Shown: piece after piece, positions 34,236 to 43,751 of the stretch
How the letters are laid out: the number at the start of each line of letters is the position of its first letter
How positions within the stretch are numbered: position 1 is the first letter of the stretch
From: Flavobacteriaceae bacterium
Lineage (GTDB): Bacteria > Bacteroidota > Bacteroidia > Flavobacteriales > Flavobacteriaceae
DNA: 48,163 nucleotides
Assembly (NCBI GenBank): GCA_017852075.1
Contig: JAFMLQ010000015.1
Span: 1-48,163 of the forward strand
Direction: 5' to 3'
Notes under the pieces: generated by a model
Database searches by the model: none
What the model saw: the letters and a program-made list of their open reading frames with translations, nothing else
What the model was told of the DNA's origin: nothing
Made by a program: the position numbers and the translations under genes

Positions 34236-35324
34236 ATGCGCTGCAAAAGATATTTGCCTCCAGAACAAATTGAGACTTTTCTGAATAAGCTCCCCAAAGA
34301 AACCAAGCAAAAAATACTGGGGTTTTCTGTAAATGGACTTCCTATCCACCTGGTAGAACTCGGAAAAGGGGAACGAAAAATATTGATGTGGTCCCAAATG
34401 CATGGCAATGAAAGCACCACGACAAAAGCCCTCTTTGATCTCATTCCTTGGTTAATAGACGCAGAACAGGAAGTATTTCTTGATAAGTTTAAATTTTATA
34501 TCATTCTACAGCTCAATCCAGACGGTGCAAAGGCATACACTCGGGCGAACGCCAATCAAGTGGATTTAAATCGAGATGCAATCGATTTAAGTCAGCCAGA
34601 GAGTAGAGTATTGCGTAATCTCTTTGATGAAATTCATCCCGATTATGCTTTGAATTTGCATGGTCAACGTACGATTTATGGCGCAGGTTCGAATGGTAAA
34701 GTCGCAACGCTCTCTTTTTTAGCCCCTTCAGCAGATTCCCAACGCTCTATTACTCCAGCTCGGGCCGAAGCAATGAAAGCAATTGTAGCAATGTATGAGA
34801 GCCTGCAAAATGAAATACCACAGGGTATCGGACGCTATGACGATCATTTCAACCCCAATTGTGTGGGAGATTCGTTCACTCAGGCAGGAGTTCCTACACT
34901 TTTATTTGAAGCGGGTCATTTTCCCAACGACTATCCAAGAGAACAAGTAAAAAAATACGTTTTTAAAGCGTATCAAGCTTTACTCCACTTCCTGCTAATG
35001 AAGGAAAAGAACGTCACCACAGCTCAGTATTTCAAAATTCCAGAAAACAAATCTGATTTTGTAGATTTAATTGTCTCCCAACTCAATGTCAAACAGGAAG
35101 GGATCGTATATAAAAATCAGCAAGTAGCCATTCAATACATTGAAGTGCTCAATAAAGACGCTGTTGAGTTTAAGCCCTCTCTAAAGGCTTATGGCAAGGA
35201 ACTCCCCTTCAGAGCCCATCGTCATGTAACAGTGCCCGCAAATAAAACCGAGGTGGTACTGGAATTTTCGGAAAACAAAATCATTAGCAACCCTTATTTC
35301 AGTAAATTATTTTCAGTAAAATAG
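34236..35324 (+). CDS. M14-family zinc carboxypeptidase
   Basis: The 362-residue protein has the M14 zinc site: H56 and E59 in WSQMHGNES, then the later histidine in LNLHGQ. It also has the substrate-binding LNPDGAKAYTRANANQVDLNRD and the catalytic glutamate in TLLFEAGHF near residue 230. The C-terminal 100 residues form a separate beta-rich domain. There is no signal peptide, so it is cytoplasmic and may trim peptides or peptidoglycan fragments. An upstream TTG at 34206 lies inside the operator palindrome; the ATG at 34236 is the start. The operator suggests repression by the XRE protein. Confidence 0.85.
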   Translation: MRCKRYLPPEQIETFLNKLPKETKQKILGFSVNGLPIHLVELGKGERKILMWSQMHGNESTTTKALFDLIPWLIDAEQEVFLDKFKFYIILQLNPDGAKAYTRANANQVDLNRDAIDLSQPESRVLRNLFDEIHPDYALNLHGQRTIYGAGSNGKVATLSFLAPSADSQRSITPARAEAMKAIVAMYESLQNEIPQGIGRYDDHFNPNCVGDSFTQAGVPTLLFEAGHFPNDYPREQVKKYVFKAYQALLHFLLMKEKNVTTAQYFKIPENKSDFVDLIVSQLNVKQEGIVYKNQQVAIQYIEVLNKDAVEFKPSLKAYGKELPFRAHRHVTVPANKTEVVLEFSENKIISNPYFSKLFSVK

Positions 35325-35367
35325 TAAAATAGAGGTAAAATTCGCAATAAAATCGACTAATTATCAC

Positions 35368-35375
35368 TAAATTTG
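35368..35375 (+). promoter_or_regulatory. -7 box for the AsnC/Lrp regulator gene
   Basis: TAAATTTG is an exact TAnnTTTG match. Its TTG (35373) would start an extended frame, but the ATG at 35403 fits the family N-terminus. No TTG at the usual -33 distance. Confidence 0.45.
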
Positions 35376-35402
35376 CACCATAAATCGTTAATTCTTCAGC
35401 AA

Positions 35403-35885
35403 ATGAGTAAGATGCAACTTGATGAAATAGACCATCAAATTTTAGATATTTTAATAGACAATACCCGTATACCATTTACTGATATTTCAAAGCGTCTTTT
35501 GATTTCTGCAGGAACCGTCCATGTACGTGTAAAAAAAATGGAAGAAGCAGGAATTATAAGAGGCTCTTCTTTAAATCTAGACTATGTGAAGCTTGGATAC
35601 TCTTTTATCGCCTATGTAGGGATTTTTCTTGAAAAAACAAGCGCCACAGAAGAGGTATTGAAATCATTGAAAGATATTCCATTTATTACTGTAGCACATA
35701 TAACCACAGGAAAATTTAATGTATTCTGTAAAGTTCGCGCTCGCGATACCCATCACGCGAAAGATATCATTTTCATGATCGATGATGTTGTGGGTGTTTC
35801 TAGAACAGAAACCATGATTTCTTTGGAAGAAAGCATCAATGATAAAAAACGTCTTATGCACCGAATTTTTAATGAATTAAATTAA
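35403..35885 (+). CDS. Lrp/AsnC-family transcriptional regulator
   Basis: The 160-residue protein has an N-terminal winged helix-turn-helix (LDEIDHQILDILIDNTRIPFTDISKRL, then AGTVHVRVKKMEEAGIIRGSS). A C-terminal RAM/ligand-binding ferredoxin-like domain follows from about residue 60 (YVKLGYSFIAYVGIFLEK, SLKDIPFITVAHITTGKFNVFCKV). Family members sense amino acids. The gene lies 4 bases before ppc on the same strand, so one transcript is likely and ppc might be controlled by amino-acid supply; this is inference. The start was moved from 35373 to the ATG at 35403. Confidence 0.9.
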   Translation: MSKMQLDEIDHQILDILIDNTRIPFTDISKRLLISAGTVHVRVKKMEEAGIIRGSSLNLDYVKLGYSFIAYVGIFLEKTSATEEVLKSLKDIPFITVAHITTGKFNVFCKVRARDTHHAKDIIFMIDDVVGVSRTETMISLEESINDKKRLMHRIFNELN

Positions 35886-35889
35886 ACGA

Positions 35890-38478
35890 ATGGCCCGAAA
35901 ACCCAAAATTGAACGATTTAATGAAAAGGTACTCTCCCGCTTCCAAATCTACAATAGCTTATTTCTTACGCTTCCCTTTAAAACAATCAAGCAAACTTCT
36001 TTACTAATGCCGCTCTTTGCGGATCATTGTCGGAATCAATATGAAGCCAACTCGGATCCCAACGCTATTGTGACCTCTTTTTTTAATCAATATGCCCCTG
36101 AGTTTGAATCCAAACAGCAACAAGACTTATTGTTCAATTTTATTCAATACATTGAGAGACAAGTTGTATTATTTGATGCCATAGAAGATGCTAGTTTTTC
36201 TTACGTAAACAATATGCATGGAAGAGGAACCCTTCGCAATATGAAAGAGGCGGCAATTGGCAAACAGTTATTAGAAGACCTATCAGGTTACATCAAACGT
36301 TTTAAGGTTCGTATTGTGCTTACCGCTCATCCAACACAATTTTATCCTGACAATGTGTTGGTCATCATTAATGAACTATCAAAAGCCATTGCTCAAGACG
36401 ATTTGGATAGTATCAAAAAGCTTTTAGTGCAACTGGGTAAAACCCCTTTCTATAAAAAAGAAAAACCGACTCCATACGACGAGGCAGTAAGCTTGATTTG
36501 GTTTTTAGAGAACGTATTTTACCATTCGGCCAGTACGATTTATAATTATGTAGCTGAACATATTATAAATTCAGATGATTTAAACAATCCGATTTTCGAT
36601 CTGGGTTTTTGGCCTGGAGGAGATCGAGATGGAAATCCATATGTCACACCAGAAATTACCTTAAAAACTGCAAAGCGTTTACAATTTTCAATTTTGAGGA
36701 ATTACTACCGTGATTTGCGAAAACTCAAAAGAAAAATCACTTTCCCAGGCCTCGAGGATCGAATTGCGACGCTCGAGGATATGGTTTTTAACCAATTGTT
36801 TTATCCCGAAAGAAACAAACACTTTTCGTTGGAATTTTTGAACTCGGAATTAGAAGCTGTTTTAGAGGGAATTGTCAACGAACACGATGGGCTTTACAAG
36901 AGTGAAATACTCGATATGATTCATAAAGTCCGCCTTTTTGGATTGCATTTTGCCAGCTTAGACATTCGTCAAGATTCTCGCATTCATCACAATGTCTTTA
37001 CAGATATTGTGACCCATCCTGAAATACAGAATTACACTCAAGGAATCCCAACAAATTATCACGAACTCAATTTGACCGAACGCTGTAAGGCACTGATTGA
37101 AATGAAAGGAGATGTGCCTTCTGAGATCTTTTCTGAGGAAATTACTCAACAAACATTGGAAAGCATCCGGGTGATGCAAAAGGTACAGCAAACCAATAAA
37201 GAGCGCGGGTGTAATCGTTATATCATCAGTAACTGCCAATCTTTAGAAAATATTCTTGAACTTTTTGCCATGTTTCGCTTGAGCAATTGGGAAAACCCCA
37301 CCGTGGATCTTATCCCTTTGTTTGAAACCATACCGGATTTGGAAGCTGCGGAAGAAGTGATGCGAGCGCTATTTAGTGATCCGATTTACAAAGCCCATTT
37401 AGAGCGGAGAAAAATGAAGCAAACCATTATGCTTGGTTTTTCTGATGGAACCAAAGACGGAGGTTATTTTATGGCAAATTGGAGTATTTATGTTGCAAAA
37501 GAGCGGTTGAGTAAACTTGCTTCTTCGTTTGGAATTCAAATTGCTTTCTTTGATGGTAGAGGAGGACCGCCTGCAAGGGGTGGTGGAAATACTCATGAAT
37601 TTTATGCTTCCATGGGTGATACGATACAAAGTGATGACATCCAACTTACTATTCAAGGGCAAACTATCAGTTCTAATTTTGGAACCTTGGATTCCTCCCA
37701 ATACAATTTAGAGCAATTATTGAGTTCAGGAATAGAAAACCAAATCTTTAATCCTGGAGAAAACAATCTCACAGATGAAGAACGTGATCTGATGGAGGAC
37801 ATAGCATCAATTAGTTATAAAGCCTATCAGGACTTTAAGTCGCACCCAATGTTCATCCCCTATTTGGAGCGGATGTCAACCCTACCTTACTATGCTAAAG
37901 CGAATATCGGTAGCCGTCCTTCCAAACGAGGAAAATCATCCACGCTTCAATTTGAAGACCTTAGAGCGATTCCTTTTGTGGGAAGCTGGAGTCAATTGAA
38001 ACAAAATGTCCCTGGATTTTACGGACTGGGTATCGCCCTTCAAAGTTTGATTGAAAAGGGACAGATGAAAGAGATTAAAAGGCTTTACAAAAGGTCTCGT
38101 TTTTTTAGAACACTTATTTTTAACAGTATGATGAGTTTGTCTAAATCCTTTTTCAAACTTACCGCCTACATGAAAAATGATTCGGAGTTTGGCGCATTTT
38201 GGGAATTGATTTTTGAGGAATATACGCTAACTAAAAAGGTGCTACTCGAGGTAAGCGGATTTAAAACGCTTATGGAAAACGAACCTGCTGGAAAAGCTTC
38301 GATCAAAGCCCGAGAAGAAATCGTTCAGCCCTTGCTGACCATACAGCAATTTGCGCTAATGCAACTTCAAAGCCTTAAAAAAGAAAAAAATCCTGACACA
38401 AAAAAAATGGAAATTTTCGAAGCGATGGTTACCCGCTCTTTGTTTGGAAATATCAACGCAAGTAGAAACTCAGCCTAA
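35890..38478 (+). CDS. ppc: Phosphoenolpyruvate carboxylase
   Basis: PEP carboxylase adds bicarbonate to phosphoenolpyruvate to form oxaloacetate, refilling the TCA cycle. The 862-residue protein has the catalytic-histidine motif LTAHPTQ (about residue 141) and FWPGGDRDGNPYVTPE. Further motifs are LHFASLDIRQDSR and the glycine-rich loop FFDGRGGPPARGGGNTHEF (about 555). FVGSWSQLKQNVPGFYG lies near the C-terminus. In this loop the enzyme has D where the E. coli form has a histidine (FHGRGG); I recall this as normal in Bacteroidota enzymes. It starts 4 bases after the AsnC-type gene and shares its last 4 bases with aroB. Confidence 0.93.
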   Translation: MARKPKIERFNEKVLSRFQIYNSLFLTLPFKTIKQTSLLMPLFADHCRNQYEANSDPNAIVTSFFNQYAPEFESKQQQDLLFNFIQYIERQVVLFDAIEDASFSYVNNMHGRGTLRNMKEAAIGKQLLEDLSGYIKRFKVRIVLTAHPTQFYPDNVLVIINELSKAIAQDDLDSIKKLLVQLGKTPFYKKEKPTPYDEAVSLIWFLENVFYHSASTIYNYVAEHIINSDDLNNPIFDLGFWPGGDRDGNPYVTPEITLKTAKRLQFSILRNYYRDLRKLKRKITFPGLEDRIATLEDMVFNQLFYPERNKHFSLEFLNSELEAVLEGIVNEHDGLYKSEILDMIHKVRLFGLHFASLDIRQDSRIHHNVFTDIVTHPEIQNYTQGIPTNYHELNLTERCKALIEMKGDVPSEIFSEEITQQTLESIRVMQKVQQTNKERGCNRYIISNCQSLENILELFAMFRLSNWENPTVDLIPLFETIPDLEAAEEVMRALFSDPIYKAHLERRKMKQTIMLGFSDGTKDGGYFMANWSIYVAKERLSKLASSFGIQIAFFDGRGGPPARGGGNTHEFYASMGDTIQSDDIQLTIQGQTISSNFGTLDSSQYNLEQLLSSGIENQIFNPGENNLTDEERDLMEDIASISYKAYQDFKSHPMFIPYLERMSTLPYYAKANIGSRPSKRGKSSTLQFEDLRAIPFVGSWSQLKQNVPGFYGLGIALQSLIEKGQMKEIKRLYKRSRFFRTLIFNSMMSLSKSFFKLTAYMKNDSEFGAFWELIFEEYTLTKKVLLEVSGFKTLMENEPAGKASIKAREEIVQPLLTIQQFALMQLQSLKKEKNPDTKKMEIFEAMVTRSLFGNINASRNSA

Positions 38479-39527
38479 GAGCCATAAAATTCAAAGGCTT
38501 TGGCAAAAAGCTCTTGTGGCACCTCGACATCTATTTTAGGTTTCGATATCGCTTCTAGCAACACGAAATTGATTCTTCCAGATTTGTTTTTTTTGTCGTG
38601 GCGTAACAATTCTAAAATTTCCTTTTGATCCTGCGTATCGATTTCAACATACGGATAATAACGAGCAAATGTTTCTTTGATTTCCTCAGCGTGATGCTTG
38701 GAAAATCCACAGCATTTTACTCCCAAAAAGGACTCCATAACCATACCGATGGCGATAGCTTCACCGTGTAATAAACGTTTTTTTTGGGGATGGGTTAAGT
38801 AATATGATTCAATAGCATGTCCTAGTGTATGTCCAAAGTTTAAAACTTTACGTAAACTGCGTTCTCTGGGATCTTCTAGAACAACTTCTTTTTTTATCGT
38901 TACTGAGGGTTCGATAAACTTAGATAAAGTGGCTGCGTCCAGCTGAGGTAACGCCCGGAGTTGATTCCAGTAGTTTTCATCTGAAATAAGCCCGTGTTTT
39001 AACATTTCAGCAAAACCGCTATGGAGTTCTTCCTGTGGCAGGGTACTCAGCCATTGAGAATCGATCAGCACCTGTTTGGGCTCTTCGATAATTCCAATTT
39101 GATTTTTTAAAGGCCCCAGATCGATACCCGTCTTTCCTCCCACTGATGCATCGACCATAGCGAGTAGGGTAGTAGGCACGTTAAAAAAATCAATTCCACG
39201 TTTGAAAGTACAGGCCACAAAGCCACCAAGGTCGGTCACAACACCTCCACCTAGATTGATCAAGGCAGAATTCCGATCGGCTCCTCGTTCTGATAATTGG
39301 TGCCACAAGCTTTCACAGGTTTGAAGATTTTTGTGTTCTTCACCTGCAGCCATTACAAGTACTTCAATGTGATGCAGCCCAGTTTGTGTTAAAAAACTCT
39401 TCAAACAAAATTCTTGTGTGTGGGTATCTACAAGAAGAAAGAGGCTACTGTAGTTTCGAGCTTGTAGTTCCTGAGAAAACCTCAGCAACGATTCGGTTCC
39501 AAAAGTGATATTGATTTTGTTTTGCAT
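38475..39527 (-). CDS. aroB: 3-dehydroquinate synthase
   Basis: AroB makes 3-dehydroquinate, the second step of the shikimate pathway. The 350-residue sequence shows the NAD-binding stretch GEEHKNLQTCE, GGGVVTDLGGFVACTFKRG and the active-site MVDASVGGKTGID. Zinc-binding E/H/H positions follow: FAEMLKHGLI, LNFGHTLGHAIE and HGEAIAIGM. All catalytic motifs are intact. It is monocistronic with a well-matched promoter and shares a 4-base CTAA with the convergent ppc end. Confidence 0.96.
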   Translation of the reverse strand: MQNKINITFGTESLLRFSQELQARNYSSLFLLVDTHTQEFCLKSFLTQTGLHHIEVLVMAAGEEHKNLQTCESLWHQLSERGADRNSALINLGGGVVTDLGGFVACTFKRGIDFFNVPTTLLAMVDASVGGKTGIDLGPLKNQIGIIEEPKQVLIDSQWLSTLPQEELHSGFAEMLKHGLISDENYWNQLRALPQLDAATLSKFIEPSVTIKKEVVLEDPRERSLRKVLNFGHTLGHAIESYYLTHPQKKRLLHGEAIAIGMVMESFLGVKCCGFSKHHAEEIKETFARYYPYVEIDTQDQKEILELLRHDKKNKSGRINFVLLEAISKPKIDVEVPQELFAKAFEFYGS

Positions 39528-39543
39528 AGTAGTTATGTCAAAG

Positions 39544-39571
39544 CAAAAATAAGGAATATATTTTCAGGCAA
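39544..39571 (-). promoter_or_regulatory. Promoter of aroB
   Basis: On the minus strand TTG (39571-39569), a 17-base spacer and TATTTTTG (39551-39544) give an exact TTG-N17-TAnnTTTG promoter, 16 bases before the aroB ATG. Confidence 0.6.
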
Positions 39572-39586
39572 AAAGCCCAAAAAAAT

Positions 39587-40372
39587 TTAAAACTTCGCCA
39601 AAATTTCTTTTAGCCTTTGAATTCCAGCAGTTCTTGCTTTTTTATTTGCAGACGAAGCATCTTCGGCTTCTCCAGCTCTAAAAAAACCATGTCCAGCACC
39701 TTCATAAATTACAGTCTCAAACGGCTGGTTGTTTTGTTTCATAGCGGCTTTACTCATTGCTATGGTGGCGTTGACACGATTGTCGTTTCCGCCGTAAAAA
39801 CCGTATACAGGAACACGTATTTTTTGATAGGCTTCTGTTTCTTCGGGACCTGTTCCATAACACACTATCGCTGTTTCAATGGATGTACTTTGTGTTGCAA
39901 ATCGAAACGACTGACTGCCACCCCAGCAAAATCCGATGACAACTACTTTGCCATTTGCTGCAGGAATGTTCTTTGCATAGGCTACCGTATTTTCTAATGT
40001 AGAACGAATGTTTTTAGGGTCTAGCTGATAAATTGCTGTACGTGCTGCGTCCGAATTTTCAAAAGCAGCAGTACCTCCACCATCAGGGGCTTTTCCTGAT
40101 AAAAAGTCGGGAGCAATTGCGATATAACCCATTTCAGCAATTTGGTCGGCCATACTCCTTGCCCAGTCGTTTAATCCTCTGTTTTCATGAATCAGAATTA
40201 CCACAGGAGTTTTTTCAGATACCTCGGGATACACCAAAAAGGCTTGTGTATTAGATTTTGGATTTACACGAACCCATTCGTGATGTCTGGGAGAAGTTTC
40301 TAGACGTTCTAGAGGGTTTTGAGACCATGCTGAAGTGAGTGCAAAAAGACAAATGTAGAGGACGGTTTTCAT
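39587..40372 (-). CDS. Secreted dienelactone hydrolase-family protein
   Basis: The 261-residue protein begins with a cleavable-looking signal peptide (MKTVLYICLFALTSAWSQN). An alpha/beta-hydrolase fold follows: VVILIHENRGLNDWARSMA (oxyanion and Glu), the nucleophile in VVIGFCWGGSQSFRFA (Cys, GFCWGG, about residue 149), Asp in YGGNDNRVNA, and His in EGAGHGFFR near residue 230. This Cys-Asp-His triad is the dienelactone hydrolase pattern. The natural substrate is unknown; many exported members are general esterases. It is a single gene between aroB and smpB. Confidence 0.85.
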   Translation of the reverse strand: MKTVLYICLFALTSAWSQNPLERLETSPRHHEWVRVNPKSNTQAFLVYPEVSEKTPVVILIHENRGLNDWARSMADQIAEMGYIAIAPDFLSGKAPDGGGTAAFENSDAARTAIYQLDPKNIRSTLENTVAYAKNIPAANGKVVVIGFCWGGSQSFRFATQSTSIETAIVCYGTGPEETEAYQKIRVPVYGFYGGNDNRVNATIAMSKAAMKQNNQPFETVIYEGAGHGFFRAGEAEDASSANKKARTAGIQRLKEILAKF

Positions 40373-40422
40373 GATAAAATGTTTTGGTTAAGTTACACTA
40401 TAATTAGAAAAGTGAAAAAAGG

Positions 40423-40887
40423 TTACCCTTTTTTAAAACTCTTTTTAATCCGATCTAAATCTCTTTTGTTGTCCCGGTCTTTGATGGTTTCTCGCTTGTC
40501 GTATAATTTTTTACCTCTTGCAAGAGCAATCTTGAGTTTGGCAAAGCCTTTGTCGTTAATAAATAGGCGTAGAGGGACTATAGTAAGACCGCTGTTTTTA
40601 ACTTCTTTATATAATTTTTTAAGCTCTTTTTTATTTAATAAAAGTTTGCGCTGTGCTTTAGGGCGATGATTAAAACGTGTGCCATAAGCATACTCGTCAA
40701 TATTCATATTGACAGTGAAAAGTTCTTCTCTATCGTTAAACTCACAAAAGCTTTCTGCAATAGAAGCCTTGCTGCTCCGAAGGGATTTGATTTCCGTTCC
40801 GGTCAGAACAATGCCCGCAGTGTATTCGTCGAGGAGCTCGTATTCAAAACGTGCGCGTTTATTCAGTATGTTGACCTTTTTTTGCAC
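40423..40887 (-). CDS. smpB: SsrA-binding protein (tmRNA partner)
   Basis: SmpB binds tmRNA and rescues stalled ribosomes by trans-translation. The 154-residue protein has the oligonucleotide-binding core: [35 protein letters not shown], and [58 protein letters not shown] and a basic C-terminal tail follow. The start is GTG at 40887; the family N-terminus (MQKKVNI) supports it. A minus-strand TATCTTTG box (40899-40892) sits only 4 bases before it, so the mRNA may be leaderless. No ssrA gene is in this window. Confidence 0.95.
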   Translation of the reverse strand: MQKKVNILNKRARFEYELLDEYTAGIVLTGTEIKSLRSSKASIAESFCEFNDREELFTVNMNIDEYAYGTRFNHRPKAQRKLLLNKKELKKLYKEVKNSGLTIVPLRLFINDKGFAKLKIALARGKKLYDKRETIKDRDNKRDLDRIKKSFKKG

Positions 40888-40891
40888 ACTG

Positions 40892-40899
40892 CAAAGATA
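40892..40899 (-). promoter_or_regulatory. -7 box for smpB
   Basis: On the minus strand this reads TATCTTTG, an exact TAnnTTTG match in the 15-base gap between clpB and smpB. If used, transcription would begin at or near the GTG start codon. No -33 TTG at the usual distance. Confidence 0.35.
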
Positions 40900-40902
40900 G
40901 AA

Positions 40903-43509
40903 TTAATCCCCGCTTGATACGGTACTACTGTTTTTAAAAATAAATTGATCTCCAACAAAGTCTAGTTGAACTTCTTGTTCTCGATTGAGGCTTCCGGACA
41001 GCAGTTCTTTACTCAATGGATTTAAGAGTTGTTGTTGCAACACACGTTTTACTGGTCGTCCTCCGTATTGCGGATCAAATCCGAGTTGTGCCAATTGCGC
41101 TATTGCTTCTTCTGTTGCTGAGAGTTTAATTTCCTGTTTGTTGAGTCGCTTTTGAATTTGTTCGAGTTGCAAACGAACAATTTTTTGGATTTCTTTTCGG
41201 GTCAAAGGCGAAAAAAGGACAATATCATCTATTCGGTTTAAAAACTCAGGACGAACTTGAATTTTGAGTAGTTCCATTACTTTTTGCTTGGCTACTCTTT
41301 CAGCAGTTTCAAAGGCTTCATTAGTTTCAAAAGCAGATTGTATTTCATGGCTCCCTAAGTTACTGGTCATGATGATCATGCTGTTTTTAAAATCTGCCAC
41401 TCGTCCTTTATTGTCCGTCAGTCTCCCTTCGTCCAATACTTGAAGAAGTATATTGAAGGTGTCGGGGTGGGCTTTTTCAATTTCATCTAAAAGAATCACA
41501 GAGTAGGGCTTACGGCGCACAGCTTCAGTCAGTTGTCCTCCTTCTTCATAACCCACATAGCCTGGAGGTGCGCCTACTAAGCGACTTACGGCATGACGTT
41601 CTTGATATTCACTCATGTCAATACGGGTTAGGTTCGTTTCATCATCAAAAAGAACTTCGGCCAAGGCTTTGGCAAGTTCGGTTTTTCCCACTCCAGTAGT
41701 TCCAAGAAAGAGAAAGCTCCCCAATGGGCGGTTTTGGTCTTGCAAACCTGCTCGACTTCTGCGGATGGCATCACTCACAGCAACTACTGCTTTTTCCTGG
41801 CCTACCAGTCGTTTATGGAGTTCATTTTCTAAAAAAAGGAGTTTGTCTTTATCTGATTGTAACATTTTACTAATTGGAATCCCCGTCCATTTGGCAACTA
41901 CCTCGGCAATATCGTCGTAGGTAACTTCTTCCTTGATCAATCCATCTCCCGATTGAAATTGGGCTAGTTCTTTTTGAAGGCTGTTCATTTTAGTTTCGGC
42001 TTCCTGAAGTTTACCGTAACGAATTTCGGCTACGGTTCCATAATCTCCATCACGCTCTGCTCGGTCTGCTTGCGTTTTCAATAGTTCGATATCAGTTTTG
42101 GTCTGTTGCACGGCATCCACCACTTCCTTTTCTTGGCTCCATTGGGCGAAGAGTGTATTGCGTGCGTCTTTAAGCTCACTGAGTTCCTTTTGAAGTTGCT
42201 TGATTTTTGGCTCGTCTTTTTCGCGTTTGATCGCTACCAATTCAATTTCAATCTGCCTAATTTTACGATCCAAACTGTCTAGTTCTTCAGGTTTGGAATT
42301 AATTTCCATACGAAGCTTTGATGCCGCTTCGTCCATGAGGTCAATAGCTTTGTCAGGTAAAAATCGATTGCTAATATACCGATGAGAGAGAGATACCGCT
42401 CCAATCAACGCATCATCTTTAATTCTGACTTTATGATGGGTTTCGTATTTGTCTTTAATGCCTCTTAAAATGGAAATGGCACTTTCCAAATCAGGTTCGT
42501 CCACGAGGACTTTTTGGAACCTACGCTCCAAGGCCTTGTCTTTTTCAAAATATTTTTGGTATTCGTCTAGGGTAGTGGCTCCTATTGCTCTCAGCTCGCC
42601 TCTGGCAAGAGCGGGTTTTAAAATATTGGCAGCATCCATGGCGCCTTCACCCCCTCCTGCACCAACAAGAGTATGAATTTCATCAATAAACAAAACCAAA
42701 TCTCCGTCGCTGTGAGTCACCTCTTTTATGACACTTTTTAAACGCTCTTCAAACTCTCCTTTATATTTGGCACCCGCTATCAGGGCACCCATATCTAAAG
42801 CGAAAATTTGTTTGTCTTTTAAGTTTTCGGGTACGTCCCCATCTATAATACGATGTGCCAGTCCCTCAGCAATTGCGGTTTTGCCGGTTCCTGGTTCGCC
42901 TACCAATATGGGATTGTTTTTGGTACGTCTACTCAAAATTTGCAACAATCTTCGGATTTCCTCATCCCGACCAATGACGGGGTCTAATTTTCCTTCTTTT
43001 GCCAATGCGTTTAAGTTTTTCGCATATTTTTCTAAAGCATTGTAGTTTCCTTCCGCAGAAGCAGAAGTCACTTTTTCGCCTTTGCGGAGCTCTTTGATGG
43101 CATCTTGAAGCTTCTTTTTTGTAACTCCTTGATCTGATAGCATCTTAGAAAGGGTGCTGTGGGATTCAAAAAGCGCTAGCAGTAGGTGTTCCGTAGCTAC
43201 GTATTCATCCTGTTGCTTTTTAGCAATGGCAATGGCGTTCATTAGTGTTTGTGAAGCCATTTGAGAAAGGACTTGAGTACCGCCTTCAACCTTAGAAAAG
43301 CGTTTTAAGGCACTTTCGTTCATTTGTTGTAAAAGAGGCAGCTGTACTTCAAGCTTGTTGAAGATGAAGGGCATAACGGTGTCGTCTACTTCAAGAAGTC
43401 CGTAAAACAAATGCTCGTTTTCGATCTGCGGATGCCCTTTTTCAAAAGCATATTGCTGGGCAGTCTGAACGGCTTCTTGGGTTTTTAAGGTAAGATTATT
43501 CAAATTCAT
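40903..43509 (-). CDS. clpB: ATP-dependent chaperone ClpB (disaggregase)
   Basis: ClpB works with DnaK to dissolve protein aggregates. The 868-residue protein has the repeated Clp N-domain (residues 1-145) and AAA+ module 1 with Walker [10 protein letters not shown] (about 204-212) and Walker [12 protein letters not shown]. The long coiled middle domain (about 405-525, [22 protein letters not shown]...) is the mark of ClpB rather than ClpA/ClpC. AAA+ module 2 has Walker [17 protein letters not shown] (about 605) and [13 protein letters not shown]. No gaps. A perfect 12-base palindrome (43524-43535) sits 14 bases before the ATG. Confidence 0.97.
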   Translation of the reverse strand: MNLNNLTLKTQEAVQTAQQYAFEKGHPQIENEHLFYGLLEVDDTVMPFIFNKLEVQLPLLQQMNESALKRFSKVEGGTQVLSQMASQTLMNAIAIAKKQQDEYVATEHLLLALFESHSTLSKMLSDQGVTKKKLQDAIKELRKGEKVTSASAEGNYNALEKYAKNLNALAKEGKLDPVIGRDEEIRRLLQILSRRTKNNPILVGEPGTGKTAIAEGLAHRIIDGDVPENLKDKQIFALDMGALIAGAKYKGEFEERLKSVIKEVTHSDGDLVLFIDEIHTLVGAGGGEGAMDAANILKPALARGELRAIGATTLDEYQKYFEKDKALERRFQKVLVDEPDLESAISILRGIKDKYETHHKVRIKDDALIGAVSLSHRYISNRFLPDKAIDLMDEAASKLRMEINSKPEELDSLDRKIRQIEIELVAIKREKDEPKIKQLQKELSELKDARNTLFAQWSQEKEVVDAVQQTKTDIELLKTQADRAERDGDYGTVAEIRYGKLQEAETKMNSLQKELAQFQSGDGLIKEEVTYDDIAEVVAKWTGIPISKMLQSDKDKLLFLENELHKRLVGQEKAVVAVSDAIRRSRAGLQDQNRPLGSFLFLGTTGVGKTELAKALAEVLFDDETNLTRIDMSEYQERHAVSRLVGAPPGYVGYEEGGQLTEAVRRKPYSVILLDEIEKAHPDTFNILLQVLDEGRLTDNKGRVADFKNSMIIMTSNLGSHEIQSAFETNEAFETAERVAKQKVMELLKIQVRPEFLNRIDDIVLFSPLTRKEIQKIVRLQLEQIQKRLNKQEIKLSATEEAIAQLAQLGFDPQYGGRPVKRVLQQQLLNPLSKELLSGSLNREQEVQLDFVGDQFIFKNSSTVSSGD

Positions 43510-43523
43510 AGCAATTTTTTTGG

Positions 43524-43535
43524 TTGCAATTGCAA
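43524..43535. promoter_or_regulatory. 12-base perfect palindrome upstream of clpB
   Basis: TTGCAATTGCAA is a perfect palindrome ending 14 bases before the clpB start codon. The position fits an operator or mRNA-start element, but I know no matching regulator. Confidence 0.3.
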
Positions 43536-43642
43536 AGGCTGTTCCAATTCAGATTTACTGTCCTTTTGGCAGCTAAACCCCTAGAAATCAAGACAAAATG
43601 GCAAAATGGGAGTGAGTGCTCTTTAGATTTACCAGCCTAGTT

Positions 43643-43650
43643 TACCTTTG
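43643..43650 (+). promoter_or_regulatory. Possible -7 box in the clpB/glyA gap
   Basis: TACCTTTG is an exact TAnnTTTG match 101 bases before the glyA ATG. A closer, weaker pair (TTG at 43703-43705 and TAATTTTA at 43727-43734) also exists. The remainder of this 242-base divergent gap shows nothing else beyond the clpB palindrome. Confidence 0.3.
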
Positions 43651-43751
43651 AATTTAACTGTTAATTACTGTTGAATAAATCTTTTGAATTTGAAGAAATA
43701 GTTTGTCTTTAGGATAGTGAAATGCTTAATTTTACACCTTAAAATTTATTC

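Noticed and set aside
42728-43045. 105-residue plus-strand frame inside clpB
   Set aside because: Antisense shadow of the ClpB AAA+ module; composition and position fit an out-of-frame reading only.
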